This document shows, piece after piece, positions 52,440-63,936 of a DNA stretch of 64,000 bases. The translations under genes and the position numbers were made by a program. The notes beneath the pieces were generated by a model. It was not told the origin of the DNA, did no database searches, and saw only the letters and a list, made by a program, of their open reading frames with translations. Source of the stretch: Plasmodiophora brassicae (taxonomy: Eukaryota; Endomyxa: Phytomyxea; Phytomyxea; Plasmodiophorida); assembly GCA_036867785.1 (NCBI GenBank), contig CP145413.1, positions 558,001 through 622,000 of the forward strand, read 5' to 3'. Position 1 is the stretch's first letter, and the number at the start of each line of letters is the position of its first letter.

Positions 52440-54233
52440 ATGGACGCCAACCTGACCGTCGCCGGCAACGTCCTCCTGCTGCCGTCGACGAATGGCGCCG
52501 CCGTCCCGTTCGCCGAGACCGGGTACGCGTCGACCGGCTTCCTGGTCGCCATGTCGGCGCTGGTGTTCCTCATGACGCCCGGCCTCGGCCTGTTCTACAG
52601 CGGCCTGTCGAACGCCAAGAACGGTAACAGACGTGAAAGGCGGCGTCCTCGGCCGTGCGCATCTGACGGAAACGACCAGCGCTGTCGCTGATCATGGTCT
52701 GCCTCCTGTCGATGGCGCTGATCAGCGTCCAGGTCAGCGGGACGACGATGGGCGTGCGGCGACGACCCGAAACGCTGAAGGTTTGCGTTTCAGTGGCTGG
52801 CTGTCGGGTTCAGCTTCGCGTTCAGCGAGACGGGTTCCTTCTTCATGGGCAACTTCGACCACGCCGGGTTCAACAACGTGGACGCGCGTGCAATGGCGCT
52901 GACGGCCCCCGCGGTCCCGTCCATCGCCTTCGCCTTGTACCAGATGCAATTCGCCACCATCACGCCCGCCCTCATCTTCGGCTCCAGTGCGTCCCCTCGC
53001 GACCGAACGACATCGTCGTCCGCAGCTGACATTGCTGGGCGACGATTAGTCTCCGACAGGTTCCGCATCGTCCCGGCCATGGTCTTCGTCGTCGTCTGGG
53101 CAACCCTCATCTACGATCCGGTATCAGTGCCACGACCGGCGTCGTCGGTGGCCCACGTGCTCAACCGGCGCGTATAGGTCGCGTACTGGTCCTGGGGCGC
53201 TCGCGGCTGGTTGCACAACCTCACCTGCCTGTCGACGACGTCGCTGTCGCAGGCGCCCTGCGGCGTCGGCATGTACGATTTCGCGGGCGGCGGCCCGGTG
53301 CACATCGCCAGCGGGTTCGCCGGCCTGGCCTATGCCCTGGTCCTCGGGCGCTCGACAGCAGACGGCGGCACCCGCCACAAACCGCACAACGGTATGCGAT
53401 CGCCCCGCGATCGCCTCCACGCCTGCACCTGAACGCCCGACCAACAGTCGCGAACGTGTTCCTGGGCACCGCCTTGCTCTGGTTCGGGTGGTTCGGGTTC
53501 AACGGAGGGTCCGCTCTAGCGGCCACGGCCCGGGCGGCCATGGCGGCGACCGTCACGACAATGGCGGCGTCGTCAGCGGCCATCGCCTGGGTCGTCGTCG
53601 ACTACCTGCGGCACAGGAAGATCTCGGGGGTCGGGTTCTGCTCCGGGGCCGTCGTCGGCCTCGTTGGCATCACGGTTCGTTCCGTGTCACGTTGGGCGTC
53701 CACCGCTTGGACTTATGCAGGGAACAGCCTGGATCTGGGTACGTGGCGCCCTGGGCGTCTGTCGTCGTCGGTGCTGTGACATCCCTGGTCTGCAACCTGG
53801 CGGCCAACTCGCCGGCCATGAGGAAGATCGACGACAGCCTGGACACGTTCAGCGCCCATGGCCTGGGCGGCATCATCGTACACCACTGCTGTGTTCGTCC
53901 GCGTTGACAGGATGTGGCTGACGGCGCCGTCGACAGGGGAACGTCCTGACGGGCGTGTTCGCCCAGAAATGGGTGGGAACGCTGGACGGGACCGCCCTGA
54001 ACGGGGGCGCCATCGACGGCAACGCCGCGCAGGTCCTGTACCAGATCATCGGGTCGGCGGCGATCGCCGCGTACTCGTTCGTCGGCAGCGTCGTCATCCT
54101 GAAGGTCCTCGACCGGATCCCTGGCCTGCACCTGCGGCCGACCCCGGAGGACCAGGCCGCCGGCGCCGATCTCGTCCAGATGGGCGAGCTCGTCTTCGCC
54201 CTGGACGCGGATGCCCCAGCGAAGGCGGTGTGA
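52440..54233 (+). CDS. Ammonium transporter (AMT/MEP/Rh family)
   Basis: Plasma-membrane channel or transporter for ammonium. About nine introns. Order of segments: GFLVAMSALVFLMTPGLGLF with YSGLSNAKN (AMT signature), LIMVCLLSMALISVQ, WLAVGFSFAFSE, MQFATITPALIFGS, VPAMVFVVVWATLIYDP, VAYWSWGARGWLHN, DFAGGGPVHIASGFAGLAYA (the D-F-A-G-G motif and first pore His), FLGTALLWFGWFGFNGGSAL (AMT signature), SGVGFCSGAVVGLVGIT, VVVGAVTSLVCNLA, and DDSLDTFSAHGLGGI (second pore His). Then LTGVFAQKW and a last membrane span. Typical length about 400-420 residues. The C-tail is short. Convergent with the coiled-coil gene, 49 bp apart. Confidence 0.95.
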
Positions 54234-54282
54234 TTACAGATCGACCGGCCATATACGGGACTGGTGTGCCCACTCGTTCCCG

Positions 54283-55296
54283 TCACGTAACCGTGCGTTT
54301 ATCCCTGGGATGCGCTGTGGCGCCGCCTTCGGCGTCCGCCTTTCGTTCCAGTGCCCGGATCCGCTCCTTCTGGGCCCTGTCCAGCTCCTTCAGGCCTCGC
54401 AGGTCCTCGAGCAGCGCCCTGCGACTCTTCTTCTGGGCGGCGACCTGCTCCGACAGGTCGTGCACCGTCGCTCGCAGCGCGGAACGCTCCGCTTGCAGGG
54501 CTGATTGCTCCTCGGCCAGCTTGCGCAGCCGGTCGTCCAGGGCCGCCCGCTACGTTGGCCATCGTCAGCCAACCCAGCACCCGCACGACGTCTGCCTGCA
54601 CCGACCTCGGATTGTGCCGCGTTTGCTTGCGCCCTAGCGGTGCCCAGGGCGCCTTCCAGTTCCGCGATTCGCGACGATTGTCGTGCGGCGTCCTGCGCCA
54701 GCGCCTTGGCGGTCTGCTCGGCGCCGCTGCTCTTGGCGATCTCGTTCAGCAGTTTGGCGGACAGGTCGTCGCGTTCGCACCGCAGCTGGGCCATGCGTTC
54801 GACGTGCAACGTTGACTGTGGCCCGACGCCGGCCCGCAGGCTCCATTCGTGCAGAGCCGCTTCCAGGTACGAGACGCGCCCCTGGAGCGTCGCCGACTCC
54901 CCCTTCGATGCCGCCAGGGCTCCCTAATCGGACGGGTCAGCAACCGGAGATCGAACGGTGGCCGCAGCGGTCGTGTGATCTGCCGAACCTTTAACTCTTT
55001 GCACCTCAGGGTGAGCGCCTGGCATCGGTCGGTAAGAACGCCGCTCGGGTCCGACCGACCGATTCTCGTCTCGATCCTGTGCAGCACGTTCGCCGCTTCT
55101 CTCCACTTGCGCTCCAGCTCGGTCGCCTGCCGCTTCAGGCTCGCGTTCTGATCAGCAGAGATCCGGTCAGCCGTGCCGTGCGGGCCGGCGGTCGGCTACG
55201 ACGAACATGGTCCTCGAGAAGGCGGCAGCGTTTCACCAGCGCGTCCCGATCCGCCTGCACGCGCGACGCGCTCGTTGCCGACGCCGCCCGAGGCAT
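54283..55296 (-). CDS. Coiled-coil protein
   Basis: From MPRAASATSASRVQADRDAL at 55296 (frame open to 55347), about four exons give almost unbroken heptads: NASLKRQATELERKWREAAN, ALAASKGESATLQGRVSYLE, MAQLRCERDDLSAKLLNEIA, SSRIAELEGALGTARAQANA, LRKLAEEQSALQAERSALRA and ALLEDLRGLKELDRAQKERI, with a stop at 54283. Introns have consensus ends. No globular domain. A cytoskeletal or ciliary structural role would fit the neighbourhood but is not shown by the sequence. Confidence 0.65.
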
Positions 55297-55464
55297 CGAT
55301 GCCAGGTGACAGCAGGCGCGACCCTCTCCCCCGTGCCCGTCCGGCACGTCGTCACGCGGAACGCTCCTTCATGGACGTTCGGGAACGTCAAAGCCCACAG
55401 CAGCGTTTATTCGGCAGCAAGTCATCTCAATGGAACAGAACCGAACGCGCGTCGTCGTCGCCGG

Positions 55465-55934
55465 CTACTTGTTCCACGACGAACGGCGCTCTTCGATGAG
55501 CGGCAGGAACTTGCCCTCGGCGTGGAGGCGGTGGACGTCGTCGCTGCCGCCGACAAACTGTCCACCCACTGCACATACACGTCAACGACGACGACGACGA
55601 CGCAGGCACCGATGCGGTATCACCGACCAAACAGCTGAGGGGTCGTCTGGCAGCCCGAGATGCTGGGAAGCACGTTCATGATTGCGGACCCGTTCTCATG
55701 CTTGTTGACCTCGATGATGGCCACGTCCACGTTCAGCTGTCGTAGGAGTTTCTTGAGCCGCTTGCAGTACTGCCAGGCGGGGGGTACGGTCAGCAACGGG
55801 GGTCGATCGGACGGGCAGTGCGGTCGACCGACCAGGCACCACGTCCTGGAGAACATGACGATGAAGGCGCTCTTGATGTACTGGTCGGTGACCTGCTCGG
55901 GCGTCAGCTGGACCTTGCTGGAGCTGGAACCCAT
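55465..55934 (-). CDS. Dithiol glutaredoxin with N-myristoylation motif
   Basis: Glutathione-dependent disulfide reductase. Three exons. The N-terminus MGSSSSKVQLTPEQ fits the N-myristoyltransferase consensus (Gly2, Ser6). The active site is formed across the first intron: SRTWC spliced with L then YCKRLKKLL gives C-L-Y-C. Then VDVAIIEVNKHENGSAIMNV, and the Thr-Thr-Pro cis-Pro motif QTTPQLF joined by a second intron to VGGQFVGGSSD-type sequence (G-G GSH-binding turn) and HRLHAEGKFLPLI. All glutaredoxin ligands for glutathione are present. The last residues, ERRSSWNK, end at 55465. Myristoylation is predicted only from sequence. Its start is probably anchored, as a longer frame is absent. Confidence 0.88.
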
Positions 55935-56407
55935 GCTGGCCTGCCGCTCGTAGTCCCCACTATCGAGAACGCCAATAATGCGACGAGGGGAGGGTTGGAT
56001 AGGTCGACCTTGCGTGAACAGTTGAAAGGGTACAGGGGTCGATCATAATGCCCTACCCGCGCCGCGTTCTCACAACCCGAAAACGACGACCACTACCTAG
56101 CCTGATACACTGCACGTCGTGTCGCCATGACCACGGCGGACGATGGCTACTCTGACGGGGCGACAAGAAGATGTCCCCTACGCTACAGCACGATGTCGGG
56201 CCGTGATGACGCTGAAGACCCGCGTGATGCACAGGTCGTCTACACACGCCCAGGAGGACAACCGAGCCTGGCGGCAGGCTGAGCCCATGCGCCGAAGGTA
56301 TCGGCGTCCACTGAACGCTACACAATGACAAATCGAGCGGACCCAGACCATAGACGGGGGTGGACATTATGTGTTTACATATCGACCGTTCGGCGACAAT
56401 CAGGACT
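55935..56407. other. Intergenic
   Basis: About 470 bp between the glutaredoxin start and the SEM1 stop on the same strand. It should hold the glutaredoxin promoter. No other gene seen. Confidence 0.4.
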
Positions 56408-56794
56408 TCATCGCTGGGCGCAACCAGAACCCACATGAGACAAACGACAACGCCCAAGGGAGTAGCAGCACAACGAACCATCTGCCTGGCGGAGCTGTTC
56501 GCGGAGCTGGTCGACGAAATCGTCGTGCGTATCCTCGTCGAACCAGTTGTCCTCCCAGAGCTGGTCGTCCTCCTTGTCCTCGTCGGGCGCCTCCCACGCT
56601 GCGCGAGCACCCCGTCAGACATTCGTCACGACCTACCGCCCCGTCGCACGCATCCCCGCCCTACTCTCTTCCACGAATTCCTCGAACTCGTCGTCCTCCT
56701 CGAGCAGGTCCAGTTCCTCAATTTCGGCCGCCTTGTTCGGTTCCGCCGCCGCCGCCGCCGCGGCCGCTCCAGGCGCTGTCGTCGTGTTCGCCAT
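56408..56794 (-). CDS. SEM1: 26S proteasome subunit SEM1/DSS1
   Basis: Small acidic protein of the proteasome lid that also binds BRCA2-like and TREX-2 complexes. The ATG at 56794 (MANTTTAPGAA) precedes an Ala run. Then comes the invariant ELDLLEEDDEFEEFVEE, and an intron (about 56594-56646) joins to WEAPDEDKEDDQLWEDNWFD and DTHDDFVDQLREQL. Two Trp and two acidic blocks in this order define the family. The tail after LRQ is longer than usual and Cys-rich (SLCCYSLGRCRLS), which may mean a last unrecognised intron or a different stop. Confidence 0.85.
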
Positions 56795-56937
56795 CGATCG
56801 ACACTGACCACGGACTTTGCCCACTGATTACGTTGCCCGTCGTAATACTACAGTACTCGTTAAGCACCCCGCCGCGTCCTGCGGTTAGTCTCATCGTTTA
56901 CTGTGTCGTATGGTGCTAGAGAGGGGCGTCGTGCCTG

Positions 56938-59900
56938 CTATCGTGCGTCGGCGTCGGCCCAAGTCGCCAGCTTCTCCAGGTTCTTGTCGAGCTCGGCGGC
57001 GAACAGCGACGGTTCGGGGGCGTCCGCGTCGCCTGCCTTGACGGGGTCGATTGCGACGTCGTAGGGGATGGGGTCGCAGATGTCACGACGGGAGTCGAGC
57101 ATGTCCTGCAGACGGGCGATATTGCGAAGCATCCATTCCTTCGTGCTGTCGACGCTGTCGAAGGCGGTGGAGCTCAGCACAAGCGTCTGCATGTGCCGCG
57201 CGTTAACAACCCATGCGACACGTGATGTACAAATAGCACTGAACCGTTTCCGCCAGGATAGACGACAGCGCCGACAGGATCCGCTGGTGCCTCGAAATGA
57301 CCGTCTCCAGATTGTGGCTGGCCTTGACCAGAAGATCATGCTCGCGATCCCACCTCCACTCGGCGGTATCCTGCAAGCGCCCGTCAAACGAATGGCAGGC
57401 ATCGCAGCGGAACCCGACCTTTTGACTGAGGACCGCATTGTACCGACCCTGCAACTCCACCAGCTGGATCGACAGCGCCGATTCCCGTTCCGTTAACCTG
57501 TCGATTTCATCTGGCGGGAACGCCGGTCAGTCACGTGGAGCGACGCCCTCAGACAAACGCCACGACCACCTTGTAGTTTGCTGTACAGCGCGTGCAGGTC
57601 GGCCATGGACTCGTCCTTCTGAGCCAGGGCGGTGCTCTGCTGGACAAGGTGCCCGCGAAGACGCGCAATCGTATCGCTGTGCCGCCGGGCCTCCGACGCC
57701 ACGTTGTCCTGCGGCCACCACGTGTCAGCAGCACTGCCCATCGCCACACGACGCCAGCACCGACTCGTTCCGTCCGGATCGACGCGATCGTTTGCTCGAG
57801 GTCGTCCAGTTTGGCTCTGGCGGCAGCCAGGACGCTGGCGTCGTGCGCCATTCGCCAACAGCGGAACGCTCGGGCCAGTCGGCGCCGCCGACCGCTTGCG
57901 CCGATCCCGTCCCGAGTTCGCTCGCGGAGCGCACGTGCACGCCGATACCGCACCCAGGATCGCATCATGCGATGGCAACTTCGCCACGAGCACTGCTCGG
58001 CGTGCTCGTCCGCGTTCGCAGTCAGGCGGTGACGCAGCCGGGCGTCTGTCAGTGCCTGCGTCCACCTGCCCAGATACCTCCTCTGCAAGCACGTCAGCAC
58101 CTGTCGGGAGACGACATGCGATGCTGTTCACCTGCTGGCGACGCCTGCTAACGGCAGTGGCTATCGGCAGGATCCTGTTGATGGAGCGCGCGTACATCCA
58201 GGTTCGGAGTGCACACCCGGATAGGGACCGTTCCCTGATCTCGCGTATGGCGTTGCCTGCCCAGCGGCAGTACGACAAATACTGAAACTCGCCGCGCCAG
58301 AACGCCCACATGATGGAGGTGCGCCTCAGGCGCCATCGGCGTTGGCAATCTGGAGCACCCGTCATACGCGTAGGAGGGGCACCTGGAAAGCAAGACCGAC
58401 CTTGAATGCGAACCCGCCCGTCAATCGCTCGTTTCAGTGCACCATGCCACGCTATCAGGATCCTCGCGAGCCGGTACTGGGAAGCAACGCCACGCATCGC
58501 CTGGAGAGGCCCACGGTTGTCAGCAGCAAATGGGCAACGTGTACAGAGTAGCGCAACCGACCCGCTTCTTGGCTAGGGCCTGCGCCTGGCGTCGCATGCC
58601 GACGAAGACGGCCCGCTCCAGCTTGCACTGGCGATGCAACCAGGCCAACTTCGATTTGGCGGCGTCCTCACGTGACATCGCGAACGAGGTCTGCCAGCAG
58701 CGTCGTCATCCACGGAAACAAACAGGGGCATCGTCCTGCTACCTTCCAGGTGGCCCACGTGCGCCCGAGCACGCCCAGGAAGCCGAAGTATCGCGCGGTT
58801 AGATTCTACCAGATGTACGTTAGCCTGGACTTCAGCGACACACTGCCTACTCCTACCCTGCATCGTTTAGGGCGTGCGACTTCCACAGTCCATCGGCGCC
58901 ACCCGAACAGGACCATACGAAGCTGACGGTACACCTCAGCATCCCAGCAGTGTCAAGCAACTGCTTGCCGAGCGTACCTTTCTCTGCTCGTGGCTCTGGA
59001 TCGCGAGTTCACAGCGCCGCTTGCTGCTAGGGTTCCCGATCATCTGCTGCGCCCAGACGCGCCAGCATTCGCGAAGCGTGCGTCGACGCACCCAGTGACC
59101 CCTGCAGGGCAACTGTTAGAGGGATGACGCGGATCCTGCAACGGCCTGAGACCTGAGGTCGTGATCCCGCCGCGCCTTCCTGCGCCGCTCTATCCAGGCC
59201 TTCCAGTGCGCCCACATCCGCCTCTGCCCGGCTCGTCGTCCCGTTCGGGTCGCCAGATGGCTCCGTCGTGTCGTTGTCGCCCACCTGCTGTTTGGTCAAC
59301 ACGACATGCGTAGAGCGGCGATCCTGTGGGCATGGTACGAGATGAAGGCGTTCCGGCAGAGGTTGGCATCCCGCCTGCCGCGGTTTCGTCGGTGCCGAAC
59401 CGTCCGCTGCAATGTCCTGCACCAGCGACGAAGCGCCCGACGCATCATGAACATGTTGGACAGGGCACCTGCTCGGGCGTACGCCGACGCCAGTCGCCCG
59501 TCGACACACATCTCTGCATCTCCACCGTCCGCCTATGGAAATAGTCAGTCAAGTACGTTCGTTGGCGTAGCGCAACGTTCATCACCTTGGCGAGTTCCTG
59601 GCGGAACGTCTCGGCGATGTCCCTGGTGGCCCTAAGCTCCTGAACAAGGCGTCGGATGGCGTCCTCGCCGATGGGACGACCGTGGCGAAGGTCGCGTTCG
59701 ACATCGAGCTCGGTGCGGTCGAGGTGCATCGATCCGATAGCCGAGCAGGCGATGTCCCGACGTAGGAGCTGGGCGCGTAACGCCGCGATTTCGCTCTGCA
59801 ACGCCTGCTCCCGGTCCAGGCTGGCGCGTACCGATGCGTCTCGTGCTGAAACGGCGGCCTGGAGTTCGGCCCTGGCGACCTCGTCAGAGACGCCGCCGGC

Positions 59901-61673
59901 GACGACCGTTAGTAGGCGGTGGCGTTCGCTGCCGATCTCGTTGATGTGCTGCTGGAGGCCAGCGTTCGTCGCCCGGTGCTGCTCGATCTCCTGCGTCAGG
60001 ATGGCCGTCTCCTGCTCCGCACGTTGGACATTGTCCAGGTTCTGCTGCTGGAATACGCGCAGACGGTCGCCGACCCGCTCGAGAAGTTCCTCCAGCTGTC
60101 TGACCCGACTACAAACGGTGTTAGGCACCACCCTGGCATCAGTCGGACAAGGCGACGAACCTGTTCTCGTCGTCGAGATGCACTCGCCGTGGTGGAGACG
60201 ACGGGACCGGTGGTACCGCCGCCTTTGGCTCCCTCTGGTCCAGCGCATGTCAGATCGATTCGGTAGGTGCTACGTCGTTAGAACCTCGAGGAGGTCGCTG
60301 AGGATGTTGTCACGAGGTCGCCGGGTCGGCGAGTTGCGACGCGCCCTCAGTTCCGATTGCAATGTGTCCGCAGCGAACCCGGGCGCTCGTCGTCGCGATA
60401 CAGCCGCCAGGCGCTGGTGGACCTGGGCCAGATTGTTCTGCAGCGACTTGACGAGGGTCGTCAGTCGACCCTGCTGGTCTGCGAAGACCTCGGACGAGGC
60501 ACACTCCCAGGTCTCGTGCAGGACCCTGGGCGGCACCGTGAGAACCCAGTAACGAGCCCGACACGGGTGCGCTCGATACCGGAGCGGCGCTGTCGTGTTC
60601 GACAGCGAATACGTTTCCTGCCAGCGCTTCTGGATCCGTTGCCTGATCTGATCCTGGGCCGCCCGTGGGTCTTCGCCATCGTCCATTGTCCACGCGATGC
60701 GATTGACGAACTTGTCGGCGTCGATCGGGGTTGCCACGTCGGGAGCAGCGGAAACCCGATTGAACACGCCATGTCGACCCGTCGCCTGAAGGATACGTTA
60801 GCCCCACAGATCGGGTTCCATTCTGCACGTCATCACCATTTCGATCAGTTCAGCATGGAGAAGCAACTTGTAACAGGCCTGGTGCCGATCCGTTGGAGTC
60901 CAATAGCACAGAGGCAAACGGGACTGCCACAGACCTTCTCCAGCGTGCGGACCTTGCGTTCATTGTCGGTCATGACGCTGAGGACGGCGCTGTCACTGCT
61001 GACGACGGTGCGGGCCAGCGATCGATCCCCAGGCGTGATATGCTGACACACACGGATCAGGGCTTGATGATCACGGAGGCCCGGCAGGGTACCGTTGAAT
61101 CCAGGTTCGCCAGGCTGGGCACCAGCGCAATGACATGACATCGGTAGTTGGGAAGGTGTACAACGGGGCACCCGTCCAGGTACAGGCTGTGCAGGTGCCG
61201 CAGCCTGGACAGGGCGCCGATCGCGCTCAGGTCGGCGACCTGTGCACGCCCCGTTGTTACAGCGGGCGCGAACGCCAGATCCCCGGGGGCCGGTGCCAAC
61301 CAACCAGATTGTTCGCCAGCGACAGCGACGACAGCCTTGGGAACTGCTCGATGCCGTCGACGCTCGTCAGCAGGTTGTTGCCCAGAAGCAGAACCTCGGT
61401 ATCGTGGAACCGCGGGTCAACACGATCGATCTGTGCATGATGAGCAATCACGCCAGTGTGGGGCGCTGGGTCGCGCACGTCCATACCTCGCCGATGCCTT
61501 TGCCGGCGACGCTCACCCTCCGTTCTGGGTTGACGTCACTGGTCAGCACGTCGGACAGCTGGAACAAGGTGTCAGTTCGCCGCTAGGACTCCTCCTGGGG
61601 GTTGGGATGACCCGTTTTCGGCCGCGGGGCGACTCAGCAGGCGACCGGAGACGGACACGAGGACGTTGGACAT
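56938..61673 (-). CDS. LRR, coiled-coil and SFI1-like tryptophan-repeat protein (basal-body type)
   Basis: A large gene of about 20 exons and roughly 1,200 residues. The start at 61673 (MSNVL) splices to RRTDTLFQLSDVLTSDVNPE. N-terminal leucine-rich repeats follow: HDTEVLLLGNNLL, FPRLSSLSLANN, LRHLHSLYLDGC, with the LRR cap LPNYRCHVIALVPSLANLD. Next is a coiled coil (LTTLVKSLQNNLAQVHQRLA; LLERVGDRLRVFQQQNLDNV). Then many short SFI1-like W-repeats: RALRRWCRTLQRTVRHRR, MWAHWKAWIERRRKAR, LRECWRVWAQQM, RMMRSWVRYRRARAL, AFRCWRMAHD and LRTWMY. A final part has YNAVLSQKVGFRCDACHSF. LRR plus coiled coil is seen in CEP97, LRRCC1 and centriolin, and SFI1 repeats bind centrin. A gene split around 58.5-59 kb cannot be excluded. 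Divergent from PRP4 kinase, 484 bp apart. Confidence 0.7.
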
Positions 61674-62157
61674 GCGGTGTGGCCTGTATTTGCCTGCGTT
61701 GGGCGGCAATGGCGGCGTACCCGACATCCTGCATGTGCGATGGGCGCCCCCGGGGGCGAGTCGCGTGGCACCAGGACGGCTGGCCGTCGTGGGGATCGCC
61801 CAGGGGAGATCGGCGCGACGCCAGAGCCCGGGGCCTACGCCCTGCAAGCCAGGGTCACTCTGTGACCACAGCACAGCATGTCACGGGTGATGACGACTGT
61901 CGCGCCGACCACGCCCACTGACGCCGACACCCACGTCAAATATACATTCTCTGTCCATGTGATGTGGGCGGCGTCTGCACAGCACACGTGCGGCGCTCCA
62001 CACAGGGCGCACGTGGCCTGCCCTCCCCGTTCCTGAGCGCCGCACCGGTGATGGCCCTGCCCTGGTGGTTGCCGTCGTGGCCCTGTGGACGTGATCGACC
62101 GCGACGGGACATGCGGCGAACTGCAGCGCAAGTCCGTCGCTGTGGTGGCAGTCCGCG
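61674..62157. other. Divergent upstream region
   Basis: Presumed promoters of the LRR/SFI1-like gene and PRP4 kinase. I see no other gene. A small upstream PRP4 exon cannot be excluded. Confidence 0.4.
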
Positions 62158-63936
62158 ATGGCTGCCGATGGCGATCGCGCTGGGCGACCGGGCCTGTCGC
62201 CCGCGCCGCCGTCCCGGAATCGGCGCCGGCGCTCCCGGTCGCCGCCGCGGAAACCCCGCCGTCGCCCGTCGACGTCGCCGACGCGTCGTCGACACGCGCG
62301 CCGATCCGCATCGCCCCGTCGACGCGCGTCCCCGCCCAGGAACGGGTATCGTCCTCGGTCCCGATCGCGCGAGCGACACCGCCGCCGTCCGTCCGACGAT
62401 GCGCATCGCGCCAGAGACGTACGCGATACGAGGCCCGCCCCCGCCGTCACCCAGGCGCCCCCGCCGGCCGCCATGCAGGTCGACGCGACGCCTGTCGACG
62501 TAGTACCGTTGGCAGCGACAACGAACGTGGAAGAGGACGACCCGGCGTACGCGGAACGCGTCGAGGCGGAGATGCAGGCGATCCTTGCGGAACAGGAGAA
62601 GACGGTGGACGCCGAGGACGAGCGTCGGAAGCGGCAGGAGCGACGGCGTGCCATGATGCAGGCCGTGCAGGGCGATGCCGCGCCGCCGCCCGCTGTCGAA
62701 CCGGCCGCGCCTATCCCGCCGCCTGCCATCGAGCAGCAGCCGAATGCGCCCGACGACGACGCCGTCCAGGAACGCCCGCCAGGCACCGCCAGCGTCGACA
62801 TCTTCGGGGACAGCCCGATCGCCGACGGCAAGGCGCTGTCGACCGGCGCCGACGTCGTCGGGGCACCCGCCGCCGACAACCTGCACCTGACCGACAACTG
62901 GGACGACGCCGAAGGGTACTACAGTTTCCGGCTGGGCGATCGCCTGCAGGACGGGCGGTACGAGGTGTTCGCCAACCAGGGCCGGGGCGTGTTCAGCACC
63001 GTGCTGCGCGTCCGCGATCGCCTGGCCGGCAACCGCGAGCTGGTCGTCAAGGTCATCCGCCTGAACGACGTCATGTTCAAGGCCGGGCAGAAGGAGATCA
63101 ACATGCTGAAGATCCTGGGGGCGAACGACCCCGAGAACCGGCGCCACTGCGTGCGCCTGCTGAACCACTTCGAGCACCGCGGCCACCTGTGCCTCGTGTT
63201 CGAGCCGCTCAGCATGAACCTGCGCGAGGTGCTCAAGAAGTACGGCGGCGTCGGCATCAACATCGATGGCGTTCGTAGCTACGCCCGGCAGCTGTTCACG
63301 GCGCTGCGCCTGCTGTCCAAGTGCAAGATCATCCACGCCGACATCAAGCCGGACAACATCCTCGTGAACGACGCGAAGAACATCGTGAAGCTGTGCGACT
63401 TCGGGTCGGCCGGCACCTTCACCGAGTGCGACATCACGCCGTACCTGGTCAGCCGGTTCTACCGGGCGCCCGAGATCATGCTCGGCCTGCCGTACGGCGC
63501 GCCCATCGACGTCTGGTCCATCGGGTGCGTCCTGTTCGAGCTGTTCACGGGCCAGATCCTGTTCAAGGGCGCCGACAACAACGAGATGCTGCTGAGGATC
63601 ATGGAGCTCAGGGGCAGCTTTCCCGTTAAACTCCTGCGAAAGGCGGCGTTCGCCGAGCACCACTTCGACGCCGACTTCGTGTTCGAGCGCCGCCGGGTCG
63701 ACAAGGTGACCAAGGCGGCGTTCAAGGTCAAGATGCGGATCGAGCGGCCGACCCGCGACCTGCACACGCTGCTGCGGCAGTCGGCCGGCCGCATGACGGA
63801 CGCCGACATGAAGGCGCTGAGCCAGCTCAAGGACCTCGTCGACAAGTGCCTGATCGTGGACCCGACCAAACGGATCACGCCCGAGGCCGCCAGGTCACAT
63901 CCGTTCCTGCAACAGGCGCCGCAGCCACAGACGTAA
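62158..63936 (+). CDS. PRPF4B: PRP4 kinase (PRPF4B), pre-mRNA splicing kinase
   Basis: Nuclear kinase acting on spliceosomal proteins of the U4/U6.U5 tri-snRNP. Single exon, 592 residues. An N-terminal Arg/Ser/Pro region (RRRSRSPPRK, RRRHARRSASPRR) is an RS domain. Then LTDNWDDAEGYYSFRLGD, the diagnostic entry to this kinase, and Gly-loop NQGRGVFSTVLRVRDR, lysine VVKVIR, CLVFEPLSMNLREVLKKYGG, catalytic HADIKPDNILVN (HAD in place of HRD, as in the family), KLCDFGSAG, the activation stretch DITPYLVSRFYRAPEIM, and IDVWSIGCVLFELFTG. The C-lobe ends DPTKRITPEAARSHPFLQ. Matches the whole family kinase domain. It reaches 60 bp from the window end, with the stop inside. Confidence 0.96.
   Translation: MAADGDRAGRPGLSPAPPSRNRRRRSRSPPRKPRRRPSTSPTRRRHARRSASPRRRASPPRNGYRPRSRSRERHRRRPSDDAHRARDVRDTRPAPAVTQAPPPAAMQVDATPVDVVPLAATTNVEEDDPAYAERVEAEMQAILAEQEKTVDAEDERRKRQERRRAMMQAVQGDAAPPPAVEPAAPIPPPAIEQQPNAPDDDAVQERPPGTASVDIFGDSPIADGKALSTGADVVGAPAADNLHLTDNWDDAEGYYSFRLGDRLQDGRYEVFANQGRGVFSTVLRVRDRLAGNRELVVKVIRLNDVMFKAGQKEINMLKILGANDPENRRHCVRLLNHFEHRGHLCLVFEPLSMNLREVLKKYGGVGINIDGVRSYARQLFTALRLLSKCKIIHADIKPDNILVNDAKNIVKLCDFGSAGTFTECDITPYLVSRFYRAPEIMLGLPYGAPIDVWSIGCVLFELFTGQILFKGADNNEMLLRIMELRGSFPVKLLRKAAFAEHHFDADFVFERRRVDKVTKAAFKVKMRIERPTRDLHTLLRQSAGRMTDADMKALSQLKDLVDKCLIVDPTKRITPEAARSHPFLQQAPQPQT

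Noticed and set aside
61936-63765. 609-residue open frame on the minus strand
   Set aside because: Exactly antisense to the PRP4 kinase coding region, low complexity and without any family feature; it is kept open by high GC at third positions.
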